From NCBI GenBank assembly GCA_029210815.1, contig JARGGB010000011.1:1-52059 (forward strand): a stretch of 52,059 bases of DNA. The letters run 5' to 3'. The notes below the pieces were generated by a model that saw nothing but the letters and a program-made list of their open reading frames with translations, did no database searches and was not told the DNA's origin. The position numbers and the translations under genes are program-made. The stretch is from Candidatus Brevefilum sp. Its GTDB lineage: Bacteria > Chloroflexota > Anaerolineae > Anaerolineales > Anaerolineaceae. The first letter of the stretch is position 1. Each line of letters begins with the position of its first letter. Below, in pieces: positions 41,368 through 50,688 of the stretch.

Positions 41368-42348
41368 CTAAACGACGCGGATTTCATCCTCTTCAAGGCT
41401 TTCATCCGCCTTTTCAGCATCCTGCCGCCTCAGACGAACAAGGACCTCTTCCAGAATCTTTCGGTTAAAACTCACCAAATCGGCAATTAACCCAATCAGG
41501 AAGGTGACAAATCCAACAATCAGGAAAACAGCGGCTAATATCAGGGATTGGACCATGCCGCCCCCTTGCCCCTGGAAGTAATAAATCAAAAAGCGGATGC
41601 CTATGCCAGCGCCTATCAGCACTAAGAAAACACTTATCATGGTAAAAATTCTTAAGGAACGATACATCGTAAATGCTCGCATGATCGTCACTGATGAATT
41701 CAGTAAATAATTGCGTATACTCCGAAATAAACGGGATGGGCGTTCTGGCGGATTGGTTTCAATCGGAACAAAGGAAACCCGAGTTTTGTTCGAACCTGCC
41801 TGGATTAAAGTCTCGAGGGTATAAGAATAATTACTCAACACGATGGTTTCCATGGCGACCTTGCGTGTGACAGCTCGAAAACCGCTGGTAGCATCGGGAA
41901 TTTCAAACCCTGCTGTCGCTGAAACCACCTTGCTGCCAATCCGCTGCAGCAAACGTTTATGCGGCTCAAAATGGTCGATTGTGCGCACGCCCCGATCGCC
42001 GATCACCATTTCTGAGTGACCCTCAAGAATGGGCTTAACTAATTTAGCGATATCCTTCGCCTGGTACTGGTTATCCGCATCGGTATTGACGATCACATCT
42101 GCCCCCAGGCGAACGCAAGCATCCAATCCATGGGTATAAGCTTTTGCCAGGCCAAGGTGTCGTGAAAGTCGGACAATATGGTCCGCGCCGTTCTCCCGGG
42201 CGACGCTGGCAGTCTTATCTGTGCTGCCATCGTCAATGATTAAAACCGCTACCTGGTCAAAACCCTCAACGGACTCTGGTAACTGCGAAAGTGTACTGGG
42301 CAGGATCTGCGCTTCGTTATAACAGGGAATTTGAATGATCAATTTCAT
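41368..42348 (-). CDS. Family 2 glycosyltransferase, dolichol-phosphate mannosyltransferase-like, with C-terminal membrane helices
   Basis: A 326-residue enzyme. The GT2 domain (about 1-215) begins [20 protein letters not shown] and has the nucleotide-sugar motifs [10 protein letters not shown] and NTDADNQY (DxD type), then '[15 protein letters not shown]' typical of DPM1-like members. Two hydrophobic helices follow (about 233-257 and 267-295). It would transfer a sugar to a polyprenyl phosphate at the inner membrane face. ATG 42348 is chosen because the family begins there; the frame is open 16 codons upstream. It is convergent with nothing nearby and follows its own TATACT-like promoter (minus strand) about 30 bp upstream. 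It precedes xpt by 39 bp. Confidence 0.9.
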   Translation of the reverse strand: MKLIIQIPCYNEAQILPSTLSQLPESVEGFDQVAVLIIDDGSTDKTASVARENGADHIVRLSRHLGLAKAYTHGLDACVRLGADVIVNTDADNQYQAKDIAKLVKPILEGHSEMVIGDRGVRTIDHFEPHKRLLQRIGSKVVSATAGFEIPDATSGFRAVTRKVAMETIVLSNYSYTLETLIQAGSNKTRVSFVPIETNPPERPSRLFRSIRNYLLNSSVTIMRAFTMYRSLRIFTMISVFLVLIGAGIGIRFLIYYFQGQGGGMVQSLILAAVFLIVGFVTFLIGLIADLVSFNRKILEEVLVRLRRQDAEKADESLEEDEIRVV

Positions 42349-42525
42349 GGCATATTTTCTCGCTCTTCGATTATCATTTAGTATATCATGATGCAAGCCT
42401 GTGCTTATCAGGAAGAAAATTTAGGTGACATTCACACAAATTGATGATCCTTAAGTTCACAAATATTCTTTCGTTCTCAAATGTCAACCACTCAAAAATC
42501 TATTGATGACAGGAAAGGCACAATA

Positions 42526-43833
42526 ATGAAATCAGAGAAATTGAAATCCTTCAACTACGCCATCGGCATGTTTGGCACATCGATTCCTATCAACCTGCTC
42601 AAAACCTATGCCGCAATTTTTTATGTCGATCGTCTGGGATTAAAAACAACCCAGTTTGCGCTGATTCTATTTGTTTACACCTTTATTGACGTCCTGGATA
42701 ACCCTGTTTACGGGTTTCTATCCGATCGAACACGCACAAAATGGGGCAGAAGACGCCCCTGGCTGATCATTGGCACCCCCCTCCTTGTTTTGGGCTTAAT
42801 CGCTTTCTACAGTCCGCCCGAGTTCCTTGCCGGGCAGTCTTTGCTCGCGTATGCCATGCTGTTTTACATCCTCACAGGCACCCTTGACTCCGTCATCAAT
42901 GCCAATTATGGCGCGCTTTTTCCGGAATTATTCACCGATGACGCCAGCCGTGCAAAGACGAACGCTATGCGGCAGGCTTTTCAACTGGTAGCGATGATCA
43001 TCAGCATCGCGTTAACCCCCATCGTCACCAATGCCATCGGCTTCAGCACGACCGCTATTCTTTATGGAGTTTTGGGGGGTGTTGTCATTATTCACATGGC
43101 ACTCACCGCACGTGAAAAAGAAATCGAGCCTGATGAAAATAAACCCAATCTGTGGGACAGCATCAAAACCATCGTCACCAACCGAAACTTCTGGATTGCG
43201 GGGTTTACCAATGCATTTTACAGTGCTGCCATGTCCCTGGTTTTAGCCGGCTTACCCTTCTTTGTAAAATACACGCTTCAAATCCCGGATGCACAATCGA
43301 CCTTCTTATTTGCTTCAGTACTGCTGATTGCCATTGCCTGCGTTGTCCTGTGGGCATGGCTGGTTCGGAAGCACCAGCTGCTCCCTGTTTGGCGGATTGC
43401 ATTGGGCACACTGGCGCTTGCTTTCATCCCGCTGTATTTTGCGCATAACCTGGTCACGGCAATTGCAGCAAGCGCACTGGTTGGCTTTGGTTTTGCAGGG
43501 GTGATCACGACCATGGATCTGATTGGTGCCAGGATCATGGATGAGGATACCCGAAAGTATAATGTCCGCCGAGAAGGAATTTATTCCAACGCCATCGGCT
43601 TTATGAACCGGTTAAGCGGTCTGTTTACAAGCCTGGCTTTTCTGTTGATCTTCCATTTATTTGGTTTCGAGAGCGGGGACAATCCAGGCAGCCAACCTGG
43701 TACTGCAGCTCGCTTCCTGCTGACAATATTCCCTCTCGTCTTAATGGTGATCAGCCTTGGATTTTCCTTTTTCCTGAAATTCAAACAAAATAACGAAGAA
43801 AGCATCGAAACCGGTGCAAGTCATGACGCCTGA
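42526..43833 (+). CDS. GPH/MFS-2 family sugar:cation symporter
   Basis: A 435-residue transporter with about 12 helices. The GPH family signature is clear: DVLDNPVYGFLSDRTRTKWG then RRRPWLIIGTPLL (about 58-90), and DTRKYNVRREGIYSNAIGFM in the second half (about 340-360). These symporters take up glycosides, pentosides or hexuronides with H+ or Na+. ATG 42526 has AGGAAAGG about 8 nt upstream; the open frame extends 15 codons further upstream. It is the first gene of a three-gene plus-strand unit with a PHP hydrolase and a GH13 glucosidase, so import of a glucoside is likely. Confidence 0.9.
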   Translation: MKSEKLKSFNYAIGMFGTSIPINLLKTYAAIFYVDRLGLKTTQFALILFVYTFIDVLDNPVYGFLSDRTRTKWGRRRPWLIIGTPLLVLGLIAFYSPPEFLAGQSLLAYAMLFYILTGTLDSVINANYGALFPELFTDDASRAKTNAMRQAFQLVAMIISIALTPIVTNAIGFSTTAILYGVLGGVVIIHMALTAREKEIEPDENKPNLWDSIKTIVTNRNFWIAGFTNAFYSAAMSLVLAGLPFFVKYTLQIPDAQSTFLFASVLLIAIACVVLWAWLVRKHQLLPVWRIALGTLALAFIPLYFAHNLVTAIAASALVGFGFAGVITTMDLIGARIMDEDTRKYNVRREGIYSNAIGFMNRLSGLFTSLAFLLIFHLFGFESGDNPGSQPGTAARFLLTIFPLVLMVISLGFSFFLKFKQNNEESIETGASHDA

Positions 43834-43903
43834 GGTGGTTTAATTAATTATCAAAAAATTACATCTAAGTGTCAACTGATAAATAGATTCACCAGGAGAA
43901 CAA

Positions 43904-45232
43904 GTGACCGAAACACAAGAACTGGAAATTTTTATTCCCCATGAAAAACAAGGCGATTATTTCACCCTCCCCTTTCAGATGCCTGAAAATATTGAAACCT
44001 TTCGCCTTACCTATCACTACCAGAATCATCATAAGCGATCTGAGGAAACACCTTCAGGTACCTTTATTTCATCAAAAGCCATTAACATCATCGATCTTGG
44101 GCTGCTCAATCCACAGGGTGAGCAGGTCGGGGTATCAGGTTCCAACAAAACTGAGATCTTTATCAATGCGATTCATGCGACCCCAGGATACCAGCCGCAA
44201 AAACTCACGCCAGGAGAATGGAAAATTTTGATCGGCGCTTACAAAGTGGCACCTGAGGGCGTAACGGTCTCTTATCGATTAACTTTCACCCGAAAAGAAC
44301 GCCAGCTTTTAATAGGCGATATCCACACCCATACAATCGCATCAGACGGCGTGCTTTCAGTTGAGGAACTGGCTACTCATGCCAAAAGGCACGGGCTCGA
44401 TTTTCTCGCCATCACCGATCATAACCAGATGGTCAGCGCTGAATCCCTTCGAGGGATCAACGGTATCACCCTGATCCCGGGGGTTGAATGGACCCATTAC
44501 CAGGGTCATGCCAATTTTCTGGGCATCGATAAGCCTTATGATGAACCTTTCTTCACCCATTCGGATGAAGAAGTAAAAGCCCGGTTTAATTCAGCCCATG
44601 AACGCGGCGCATTGATCGTAATCAACCACCCCTTTGACCCACCCTGCAGCTTTCAATTCAACATGAACGAATTACCTTTTGACTGCCTTGAAATTTGGAA
44701 TGGCCCAATGCGCGAAAGCAATATGAGAGCAGTAGGATTCTGGCACTCCCTGCTCGTATCAGGAAAACGAATTCCAGCCGTTGGCGGCAGCGACTACCAT
44801 AAAGACGGACTTTTCCAAATCCTTGGCGGACCCTGTATGGGCGTCTATGCCAGAGCAAACACACCCAACGAGATTTTGAAGGCTTTGCGGGCAGGCCGCA
44901 GCTTCATCCGGTTTTCGCCGCAGGGGCCTAAGATTCAACTCAATGCCGATGAATGCCAGATGGGCGATGCGAGGGTCTGGGAAGCGGGCCAAACCCTCCA
45001 AATCGAAGTTTCAGGATTGATCCCTGGCGATATCGTTAAGGTGATCACCCAAAGTGAAGAAACAGTGCCGTTCCAGGCAGTCTCAGAGGGCATGGCTGAA
45101 CTCAGTTTTCCAGTGAAAGCGCCAGGGTTTGTCCGCGTTGAGATCCTTCGCACATTCCTGCCCGGGCTGCCGCCATTACCCGCATTAATCTCAAACCCGA
45201 TTTATTTTCTGGAAGAAACCCCTGATCGGTAA
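43904..45232 (+). CDS. PHP-domain metallohydrolase (CehA/McbA-like)
   Basis: A 442-residue protein starting at GTG with AGGAG 6 nt upstream. An N-terminal beta-rich domain (about 1-140) precedes the PHP domain: GDIHTHTIASDG (about 146-157), LAITDHNQM, GVEWTHYQGHANFLG, INHPFDPP and VGGSDYHKDG supply the His/Asp metal ligands. A C-terminal beta domain follows (about 325-442). Members of the CehA/McbA group are phosphodiesterases or carbamate hydrolases. Between a sugar symporter and a glucosidase it may act on a phosphorylated or esterified sugar, but this is only context. The N-terminal domain looks like those of secreted relatives, yet there is no signal peptide. Confidence 0.87.
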   Translation: MTETQELEIFIPHEKQGDYFTLPFQMPENIETFRLTYHYQNHHKRSEETPSGTFISSKAINIIDLGLLNPQGEQVGVSGSNKTEIFINAIHATPGYQPQKLTPGEWKILIGAYKVAPEGVTVSYRLTFTRKERQLLIGDIHTHTIASDGVLSVEELATHAKRHGLDFLAITDHNQMVSAESLRGINGITLIPGVEWTHYQGHANFLGIDKPYDEPFFTHSDEEVKARFNSAHERGALIVINHPFDPPCSFQFNMNELPFDCLEIWNGPMRESNMRAVGFWHSLLVSGKRIPAVGGSDYHKDGLFQILGGPCMGVYARANTPNEILKALRAGRSFIRFSPQGPKIQLNADECQMGDARVWEAGQTLQIEVSGLIPGDIVKVITQSEETVPFQAVSEGMAELSFPVKAPGFVRVEILRTFLPGLPPLPALISNPIYFLEETPDR

Positions 45233-45262
45233 AAGCCGAGTCAAACAAGGGAGAGTATCAAA

Positions 45263-46876
45263 ATGAAACACACCTTACCTTCCTGGCTTCAAAAAGCCGT
45301 CTTTTATCAAATCTATCTCCAATCCTTCTACGATTCTAACGATGATGGGGTCGGAGATATCCCCGGGATTATTGAAAAACTTGATTATCTTGAGAGCTTA
45401 GGGATCAATGCCCTTTGGATCAACCCCTGTTTTGTATCCCCCTTCCAGGATGCCGGCTATGATGTGGCGGATTATTACCGGGTTGCCCCACGATATGGCA
45501 CCAATCAAGACCTCGAAAGGCTCTTTGCTGAAGCCCAAAAACGCGGTATGCATGTTCTGCTTGATCTCGTCCCTGGTCACACATCCGTTGAACACCCCTG
45601 GTTCCAGGAATCCCAGAAACACGAAACCAATCTTCACACAGACTATTATGTATGGAACAACTCCATCTGGGATACGCCCCATGAGGATTTGCCGGTCGTC
45701 CGCGGCTATGGCCAGCGAGATGCGGGTTACATCACCAATTTCTTCTGGTTTCAGCCAGCCCTCAACTACGGCTTTGCACAGACCGACCCGACTTACCCCT
45801 GGATGCAGGCCGTGGACGCCGCTGGACCGCAGCAGGTTCGTCAGGAAATCAAAAAGGTCATGGCTTACTGGCTGGATAAAGGCGCCAGCGGTTTCCGGGT
45901 AGATATGGCGAATTCCCTGGTCAAGCGAGATCCGGATAAAGCCGAAACATCCCGCTTCTGGCGTTGGATCCGGGATTGGCTGGAAGAAAACTATCCCGAA
46001 GCGGTGATCGTCTCCGAATGGGGATCGCCAGCGCAGTCCATTGCGGCAGGTTTCCATGCCGATTTCTTGTTAGGTTTCAACAACCCGGGTTGGGTTTCTC
46101 TTTTCCGAAAGCGCGGGGAGGGTCGCTGGCGTGACCCCTACAGCTGGCCCTTTTTCGATGAATCAGGCCACGGCGATATCCGCCAGTTTTTGGACGAATA
46201 CCTCTATTATCTTGATGAAATATCCGACCAGGGATATGTTGCGCTCATTACGGGAAATCACGACGAAACACCCCGTCTTAGGAATGGCAAAAGCCAGGCG
46301 ATGATGAAATTGATCTATTTATTCCTGATGACCATGCCCGGGACGCCCTTTATTTATTACGGCGATGAAATCGGCATGCAGTATCGTGAGCTGCCCTCAA
46401 AAGAAGGTGGTTATACACGAACTGGTGCCCGAACACCCATGCAGTGGTCCAATGACAAAAACGCAGGATTCTCACATGCTGATGCTGATTCCTTATACCT
46501 CCCCGTGGATCCTTCGCCAGATCGCCCCAATGTCGCAGAACAAGACTCAGACCCCGATTCACTGCTTAACCGGGTTAAAGAATTGGTTCATTTAAGGCAC
46601 ACTCTTCCCGCCCTGTCTTCCGATGCAAAATTTGAAGTGGTATATGCCGAAAGCGGTAAATTGCCCCTTGTTTACAGCATGAGCAAATCCGATCAAAAAT
46701 TGCTGATTGCCCTCAACCCTTCAAGTCAAAAGGTCAGCATTGATCTCCCACCTGACATCATTGATACTCACCCCAAATTAATTGACGCACCTGAAAACGC
46801 CGAATTGAGAAAGACGGATTCCGGATGGCACCTCAGCCTGGGACCCGTTTCCGGGGCGATATATAAAATCTCTTAA
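45263..46876 (+). CDS. Glycoside hydrolase family 13 alpha-glucosidase / trehalose synthase-like
   Basis: A 537-residue GH13 enzyme. The (beta/alpha)8 barrel shows AVFYQIYLQSFYDSNDDGVGD at the start (split as AVFYQIYLQSF and NDDGVGD), region I DLVPGHTS (101-108; family consensus has Asn-His), nucleophile Asp214 in GFRVDMANS, acid/base Glu252 in VSEWG and Asp334 in GNHDETP. 'YYGDEIGM' and a C-terminal beta-domain follow. Oligo-1,6-glucosidase, alpha-glucosidase and trehalulose/trehalose synthase are close relatives. No signal peptide, so it is cytoplasmic and fits hydrolysis of a disaccharide brought in by the symporter two genes upstream. The gap from the PHP gene is 30 bp with GGGAG before ATG. 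Confidence 0.9.
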   Translation: MKHTLPSWLQKAVFYQIYLQSFYDSNDDGVGDIPGIIEKLDYLESLGINALWINPCFVSPFQDAGYDVADYYRVAPRYGTNQDLERLFAEAQKRGMHVLLDLVPGHTSVEHPWFQESQKHETNLHTDYYVWNNSIWDTPHEDLPVVRGYGQRDAGYITNFFWFQPALNYGFAQTDPTYPWMQAVDAAGPQQVRQEIKKVMAYWLDKGASGFRVDMANSLVKRDPDKAETSRFWRWIRDWLEENYPEAVIVSEWGSPAQSIAAGFHADFLLGFNNPGWVSLFRKRGEGRWRDPYSWPFFDESGHGDIRQFLDEYLYYLDEISDQGYVALITGNHDETPRLRNGKSQAMMKLIYLFLMTMPGTPFIYYGDEIGMQYRELPSKEGGYTRTGARTPMQWSNDKNAGFSHADADSLYLPVDPSPDRPNVAEQDSDPDSLLNRVKELVHLRHTLPALSSDAKFEVVYAESGKLPLVYSMSKSDQKLLIALNPSSQKVSIDLPPDIIDTHPKLIDAPENAELRKTDSGWHLSLGPVSGAIYKIS

Positions 46877-46993
46877 AATAATGTCCCTCCAAAGGAAATA
46901 CAAGTAGGGTGCAGTGAAACCCCCCACGGCACAATAACAACCAAACACCCATTAGCCCATCTATATTGTAAAAAAATGTAAACTGACCAAAAC

Positions 46994-47018
46994 GGCGGGA
47001 TGACAAACGCATCCCGCC
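46994..47018. repeat. REP-like hairpin GGCGGGATG...CATCCCGCC
   Basis: Perfect 9-bp stem (46994-47002 with 47010-47018) and 7-nt loop, about 120 bp after the GH13 stop. It could also terminate the GH13 transcript, though no U-run follows. The rest of 46877-47030 is AT-rich with no gene. Confidence 0.65.
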
Positions 47019-47030
47019 CTACAAATTTAT

Positions 47031-47213
47031 TGTCACTGCGAACGAAGTGAAGCAGTCTCAGTAAAAAATTTGATAATGCAAAAGCCTTGAGCTGTGTATG
47101 TTAAGGATAAAGGTGAGTCCACCACATTACTCTGAGATTGCTTCTTCGGCCTATCGGCCTCATCGCAATGACAAAATACCCAAGCACTAGCGAAGTGGTA
47201 AGCAGTCTCAGAG
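47031..47213. repeat. Cluster of three REP-type repeats (TGTCATTGCGA...AAGCARTCTCAG)
   Basis: Copy 1 at 47031-47061 begins TGTCACTGCGAACGAAG and ends GAAGCAGTCTCAG. Copy 2 at 47130-47173 is inverted, reading on the minus strand TGTCATTGCGATGAGG to AAGCAATCTCAGAG. Copy 3 at 47185-47213 is a partial direct copy ending AAGCAGTCTCAGAG. This resembles a very widespread bacterial intergenic repeat. Confidence 0.75.
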
Positions 47214-47273
47214 AAAAAATAAAATAAAAGTTTTCAGATGTGTTTGTCACATAATCAACTTTCGAATGGAATC

Positions 47274-48776
47274 TTATTCCCCTTCTTCATCCTTTTTCTC
47301 TGCGGCTTTCACCAAAAAAGGACCCCCAAACATAAAGAAAACCACCCCGGCAATGCCCAACCAGCCCACCCAATCCCCGAGTCGTGTGTTAATCGTGCCG
47401 TTACCAGAGCCAAGCAGCACCTCCGCCACCAGGGTTGCGCCGCCGCCCTCCGTGTACGATGCTAAAGCCTTGATTCGGCCATAGGGGTCCACAATGACTG
47501 AATCGTAACCCCCGTCCGCCTTGACCATCGCAACACGGTTTTCGATCGCCCGGAATACCACATGCGTGTAATGTTTATCCGCAATACCACCCCAATCATT
47601 CGATGGCACGCCGATCAACTGCGCACCCTGTGCTGCCAGCTTGCGTGCTGTGTCGGTATAGTCCAGGTCGTAGCAAATGATGGTGCCCAGGGTCCCGATG
47701 GGTGTTTCATAAACCGGGTAGGTACCGCGGGTCGGGCTGGTTTCACCGCCAAACAATACCGGGTGATCCTTCCCAAACACGCCTAAAAATTCACCTGAGG
47801 GGTCAATGACGGTCGCCTCGTTGCGAAATGTGCCATCATCCAGGTTAACGACATAACCGATTGCCAGGTAACTTTCAATCTCCTTAGCCAGGCTCACCAA
47901 ACCCAATTGGTCCTCAACCTGGGGATCTGTCCGCAATGCGCCTTCAGGCCAGACGACAAATTCAGCCCCCTGGTCTGCTGCCTGACGGGTTTCTGCGATC
48001 ATATCTCGGAACAACTGCGCCAACAATTCATCTCTGCCTTGATTTCCTGTAATGATAGGAGAGATATCCGGTTGAACTGCAGCAACGGTGATCTTTTCAC
48101 CCGCATCAGGCTGAAGAAGGATCAGGCTCAAACCGGTCCACAGAACAAGTGCCAGCGCTGTGCCATTTGCCCAACGCCTGACCATTTTCTCCGGAATCCC
48201 TGAAGGGATGCTGAACTTCGCCCCCTGGTCGAGCCAGTAAATAATGCCCTGCGCCAGGACCAAATTGACCACCATCACCAGCATCCCCTGCCCAATGATG
48301 CCGAAAATGCTCGCCGGCTGAATGAACCAGACTTGCCGATAGAGAGGATAGGCGATGAACCCCCAAGTGCCTGCAATCGGGATGAACAAGCGGACCATCT
48401 CAATTGCTGACCAGGATAAGGCACCCTCAATCACAAAATAGCGATAATGTGTCTTTTGATTAAATTTTCTCTTGCCAATATCCACCAAAAAAGAGATTAA
48501 AGCGGCCACCAACGGCAGGTAAATCATGTAAGAGCCGGTTGGATTAAAGATTGGCCCCATATAGCCTTCCAGCCAAATCCCAATGGCGATCGCCGTGGGT
48601 AAACTTGATAGTTTCGCAGGCATCACCCTGTGCTGGGCAACCAGCACCGGCACCCACCCGATGAAGATCAAAGGCCAAATTTCATATGGCGGAAAAGCAA
48701 GGATAAAAGCAAAGCCGCTGATGACAGCCAATAATATGCCAAATAAACCATTCATTAACCACTGTCGATTTTTCAT
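47274..48776 (-). CDS. lnt: Apolipoprotein N-acyltransferase family protein
   Basis: A 500-residue membrane protein: about seven helices in the N-terminal half and a nitrilase domain outside (about 220-460), then a last helix (about 470-490). Catalytic residues are seen: Glu in VVWPEGALR, Lys in FGKDHPVLF, and Cys in GTIICYDLDYTD. Helix region NPTGSYMIYLPL and 'WSAIEMVRLFIPIAGTWGF' correspond to Lnt membrane parts. It would N-acylate the cysteine of lipoproteins. ATG 48776 has AAGGA about 8 nt upstream; the frame is open eight codons further. Several putative lipoproteins are encoded in the window. Lnt is usual in diderms and also in actinobacteria. Confidence 0.85.
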   Translation of the reverse strand: MKNRQWLMNGLFGILLAVISGFAFILAFPPYEIWPLIFIGWVPVLVAQHRVMPAKLSSLPTAIAIGIWLEGYMGPIFNPTGSYMIYLPLVAALISFLVDIGKRKFNQKTHYRYFVIEGALSWSAIEMVRLFIPIAGTWGFIAYPLYRQVWFIQPASIFGIIGQGMLVMVVNLVLAQGIIYWLDQGAKFSIPSGIPEKMVRRWANGTALALVLWTGLSLILLQPDAGEKITVAAVQPDISPIITGNQGRDELLAQLFRDMIAETRQAADQGAEFVVWPEGALRTDPQVEDQLGLVSLAKEIESYLAIGYVVNLDDGTFRNEATVIDPSGEFLGVFGKDHPVLFGGETSPTRGTYPVYETPIGTLGTIICYDLDYTDTARKLAAQGAQLIGVPSNDWGGIADKHYTHVVFRAIENRVAMVKADGGYDSVIVDPYGRIKALASYTEGGGATLVAEVLLGSGNGTINTRLGDWVGWLGIAGVVFFMFGGPFLVKAAEKKDEEGE

Positions 48777-48843
48777 CTTACAATCCTTCTGTTTCCTCAC
48801 TTTGAGGCAGCGTAACTAAGGCATCCACAGTAAAGATACCGTG

Positions 48844-49548
48844 TTAGAACTTTTCAAGAACTTCAACGACATTCGGCGTATCTGACAAATCCTCCAGGAG
48901 AAAATCCGGTTCCAATGCTGCCAGGTCCTGCATCGAATAAAGCCCTGTTGCAACACTGAGCACCTTTATGCCCGCATGCTGAGCACAGGTAATATCATGA
49001 GGGGTATCTCCGATTACCAATGCACGTTCAGCCGGAACCTGAACCCCAATCATTTGGCTGAGGCGATAAAGTGCCAGGGCAGGCAGGGTATTGCGATCGA
49101 TATGCTCATCCCCAAAGGCGCCAAAGGTGAACAAGCCCGGGTCAATACTAACCGCCTGCAATTTATGAACAACCGTTTTTTGCACATTCCCGGTTACCAG
49201 GCCTAAAATGAACCTAGCATCCTTTTCAAGGTGATTTAATAAGGATTTCACCCCTGGTAGAATGTGCATCTTCGAGGATGGTGCGGCAGCAGCGATGTGA
49301 CGGGAGAGAGCGTCAAAGACTTTATCACGCTGTGCTTCAACCTCGGGCTCCTCCAGGCCGGCATGCACCAACAAATCATTGACAATGCCCCAATCTGTTC
49401 TCCCTGCCATGGCAACGCCATCAGTGGGCACTGAAAACCCCAACACATCTTCCAGTGCGCGCTGACAACAAAGACGGCCAATTCCAGCCGGCTCCAGCAA
49501 GGTGCCGTCAATATCAAATAATAAAACCTTATGAGAATTAATATCCAT
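48844..49548 (-). CDS. HAD-family phosphatase (phosphoglycolate phosphatase-like)
   Basis: A 234-residue haloacid dehalogenase superfamily hydrolase with a cap domain. Motif I LLFDIDGTLL (about 9-18, nucleophile Asp12 and Asp14), motif II LVTGN (about 118-122), motif III Lys in VVHKLQ and motif IV VIGDTPHDI (about 178-186). Size and motifs fit the Gph-like / beta-phosphoglucomutase-like group. TAAAAT lies 6 nt before ATG with no Shine-Dalgarno site, again a leaderless arrangement. hom is divergent. The substrate cannot be given. Confidence 0.9.
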   Translation of the reverse strand: MDINSHKVLLFDIDGTLLEPAGIGRLCCQRALEDVLGFSVPTDGVAMAGRTDWGIVNDLLVHAGLEEPEVEAQRDKVFDALSRHIAAAAPSSKMHILPGVKSLLNHLEKDARFILGLVTGNVQKTVVHKLQAVSIDPGLFTFGAFGDEHIDRNTLPALALYRLSQMIGVQVPAERALVIGDTPHDITCAQHAGIKVLSVATGLYSMQDLAALEPDFLLEDLSDTPNVVEVLEKF

Positions 49549-49554
49549 AACAAT

Positions 49555-49560
49555 ATTTTA
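49555..49560 (-). promoter_or_regulatory. -10 element of the HAD phosphatase gene, leaderless configuration
   Basis: On the minus strand TAAAAT is followed by 6 nt and ATG 49548; no ribosome-binding site lies between them. Confidence 0.4.
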
Positions 49561-49651
49561 ACCCACGATTTCATTTCTGCCTCATTTCATGCCAGATTTC
49601 GAGTTTTTGTGGTTAAATATAGGAAACAAATGCTCAAAAAAGGAAAACTTT

Positions 49652-50686
49652 ATGACAAAAAATTATCGCATGTGTTTGGTGGGATTTGGCAACGTCGGCA
49701 AAGCCTTTGCCCGTTTATTGATCAAAAAGAAAGAGGAACTGGCATCTCGTTATGGAGTTTCAGTAACTGTGACGGGCATTATCACCGGGACGCACGGCCA
49801 GGCTATTAATCCGGACGGACTGGATTTAGAACAGGCGCTGTCCATTACCGACTCCGGTCAAGACCTGAACCGCTTGAGTAAGGTAGATACCCCCAATGAA
49901 ACCCATGCATTCATCAGCACCTGCCCGGCGGACTTCATGTTTGAAACCACACCGGTCAACCCCCAAAGCGGCCAACCTGCCCTGGGCTATCTGAAAACCG
50001 CCCTGGAAAAAGGGATGCATGTTATCACCGCCAATAAAGGGCCTGTGGTTCACGGCTACCAGGAACTCACAGAACTGGCAAAAAAGCAAAACCTGGGCTT
50101 CATGTTTGAATCGGCTGTGATGGATGGCGCCCCAATCTTTGCCCTCTTCCGGCAGCCGCTAGTAGGCGCCAACCTGATTTCATTCAAAGGCATTCTCAAT
50201 TCCTGCACCAATATGCTGCTTGCCATGATGGAAGAAGGGAAAAGCTTTGATGAAGCCGTCGCCTATGGCAAATCCATCGGGATTACCGAAACCGACCCCA
50301 GCAATGATATTGACGGCTGGGATGCAGCAATAAAAGTATCTGCACTTGTGACAGTGCTGATGGGCGTTCCCATGACGCCGCAGCAGGTGGACCGTACTGG
50401 CATTCGCGGCATCACCCCGGAGAAGATCGCTGAAGCCAAAGCTGACGGTGAGCGATGGAAGCTGGTGTGCAGCGCAAAGCGGGAAGAAGGCCGCGTCTTT
50501 GCCAGGGTTGCGCCTGAACGCGTGGGGCCGGAATCCCCCCTGTACAGCGTGAACGGCACAAGCTCCTACTGCCAATTCAAGCTCGACATGCTGCCCGGCC
50601 TGGGGATATTAGAAAGCGACCCGGGTCCCGAAACAACTGCCTACGGCTTGTTTGCTGATTTCCTCAACATCCTTGAGGTTGCCTGA
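49652..50686 (+). CDS. hom: Homoserine dehydrogenase
   Basis: Reduces aspartate semialdehyde to homoserine on the way to threonine and methionine. The 344-residue product has the N-terminal NAD(P) fold with LVGFGNVGKAFARLL (about 9-23), HVITANKGPV (about 130), and the catalytic region KGILNSCTNMLLAMMEEG, split from the following ETDPSNDIDGWDAAIKV where Asp and Lys act in catalysis. It lacks a C-terminal ACT domain, so feedback by threonine through ACT is not expected. ATG 49652 has AAGGA 7 nt upstream; the open frame extends 21 codons upstream. folK starts 2 bp after the stop. Confidence 0.94.
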   Translation: MTKNYRMCLVGFGNVGKAFARLLIKKKEELASRYGVSVTVTGIITGTHGQAINPDGLDLEQALSITDSGQDLNRLSKVDTPNETHAFISTCPADFMFETTPVNPQSGQPALGYLKTALEKGMHVITANKGPVVHGYQELTELAKKQNLGFMFESAVMDGAPIFALFRQPLVGANLISFKGILNSCTNMLLAMMEEGKSFDEAVAYGKSIGITETDPSNDIDGWDAAIKVSALVTVLMGVPMTPQQVDRTGIRGITPEKIAEAKADGERWKLVCSAKREEGRVFARVAPERVGPESPLYSVNGTSSYCQFKLDMLPGLGILESDPGPETTAYGLFADFLNILEVA

Positions 50687-50688
50687 TT

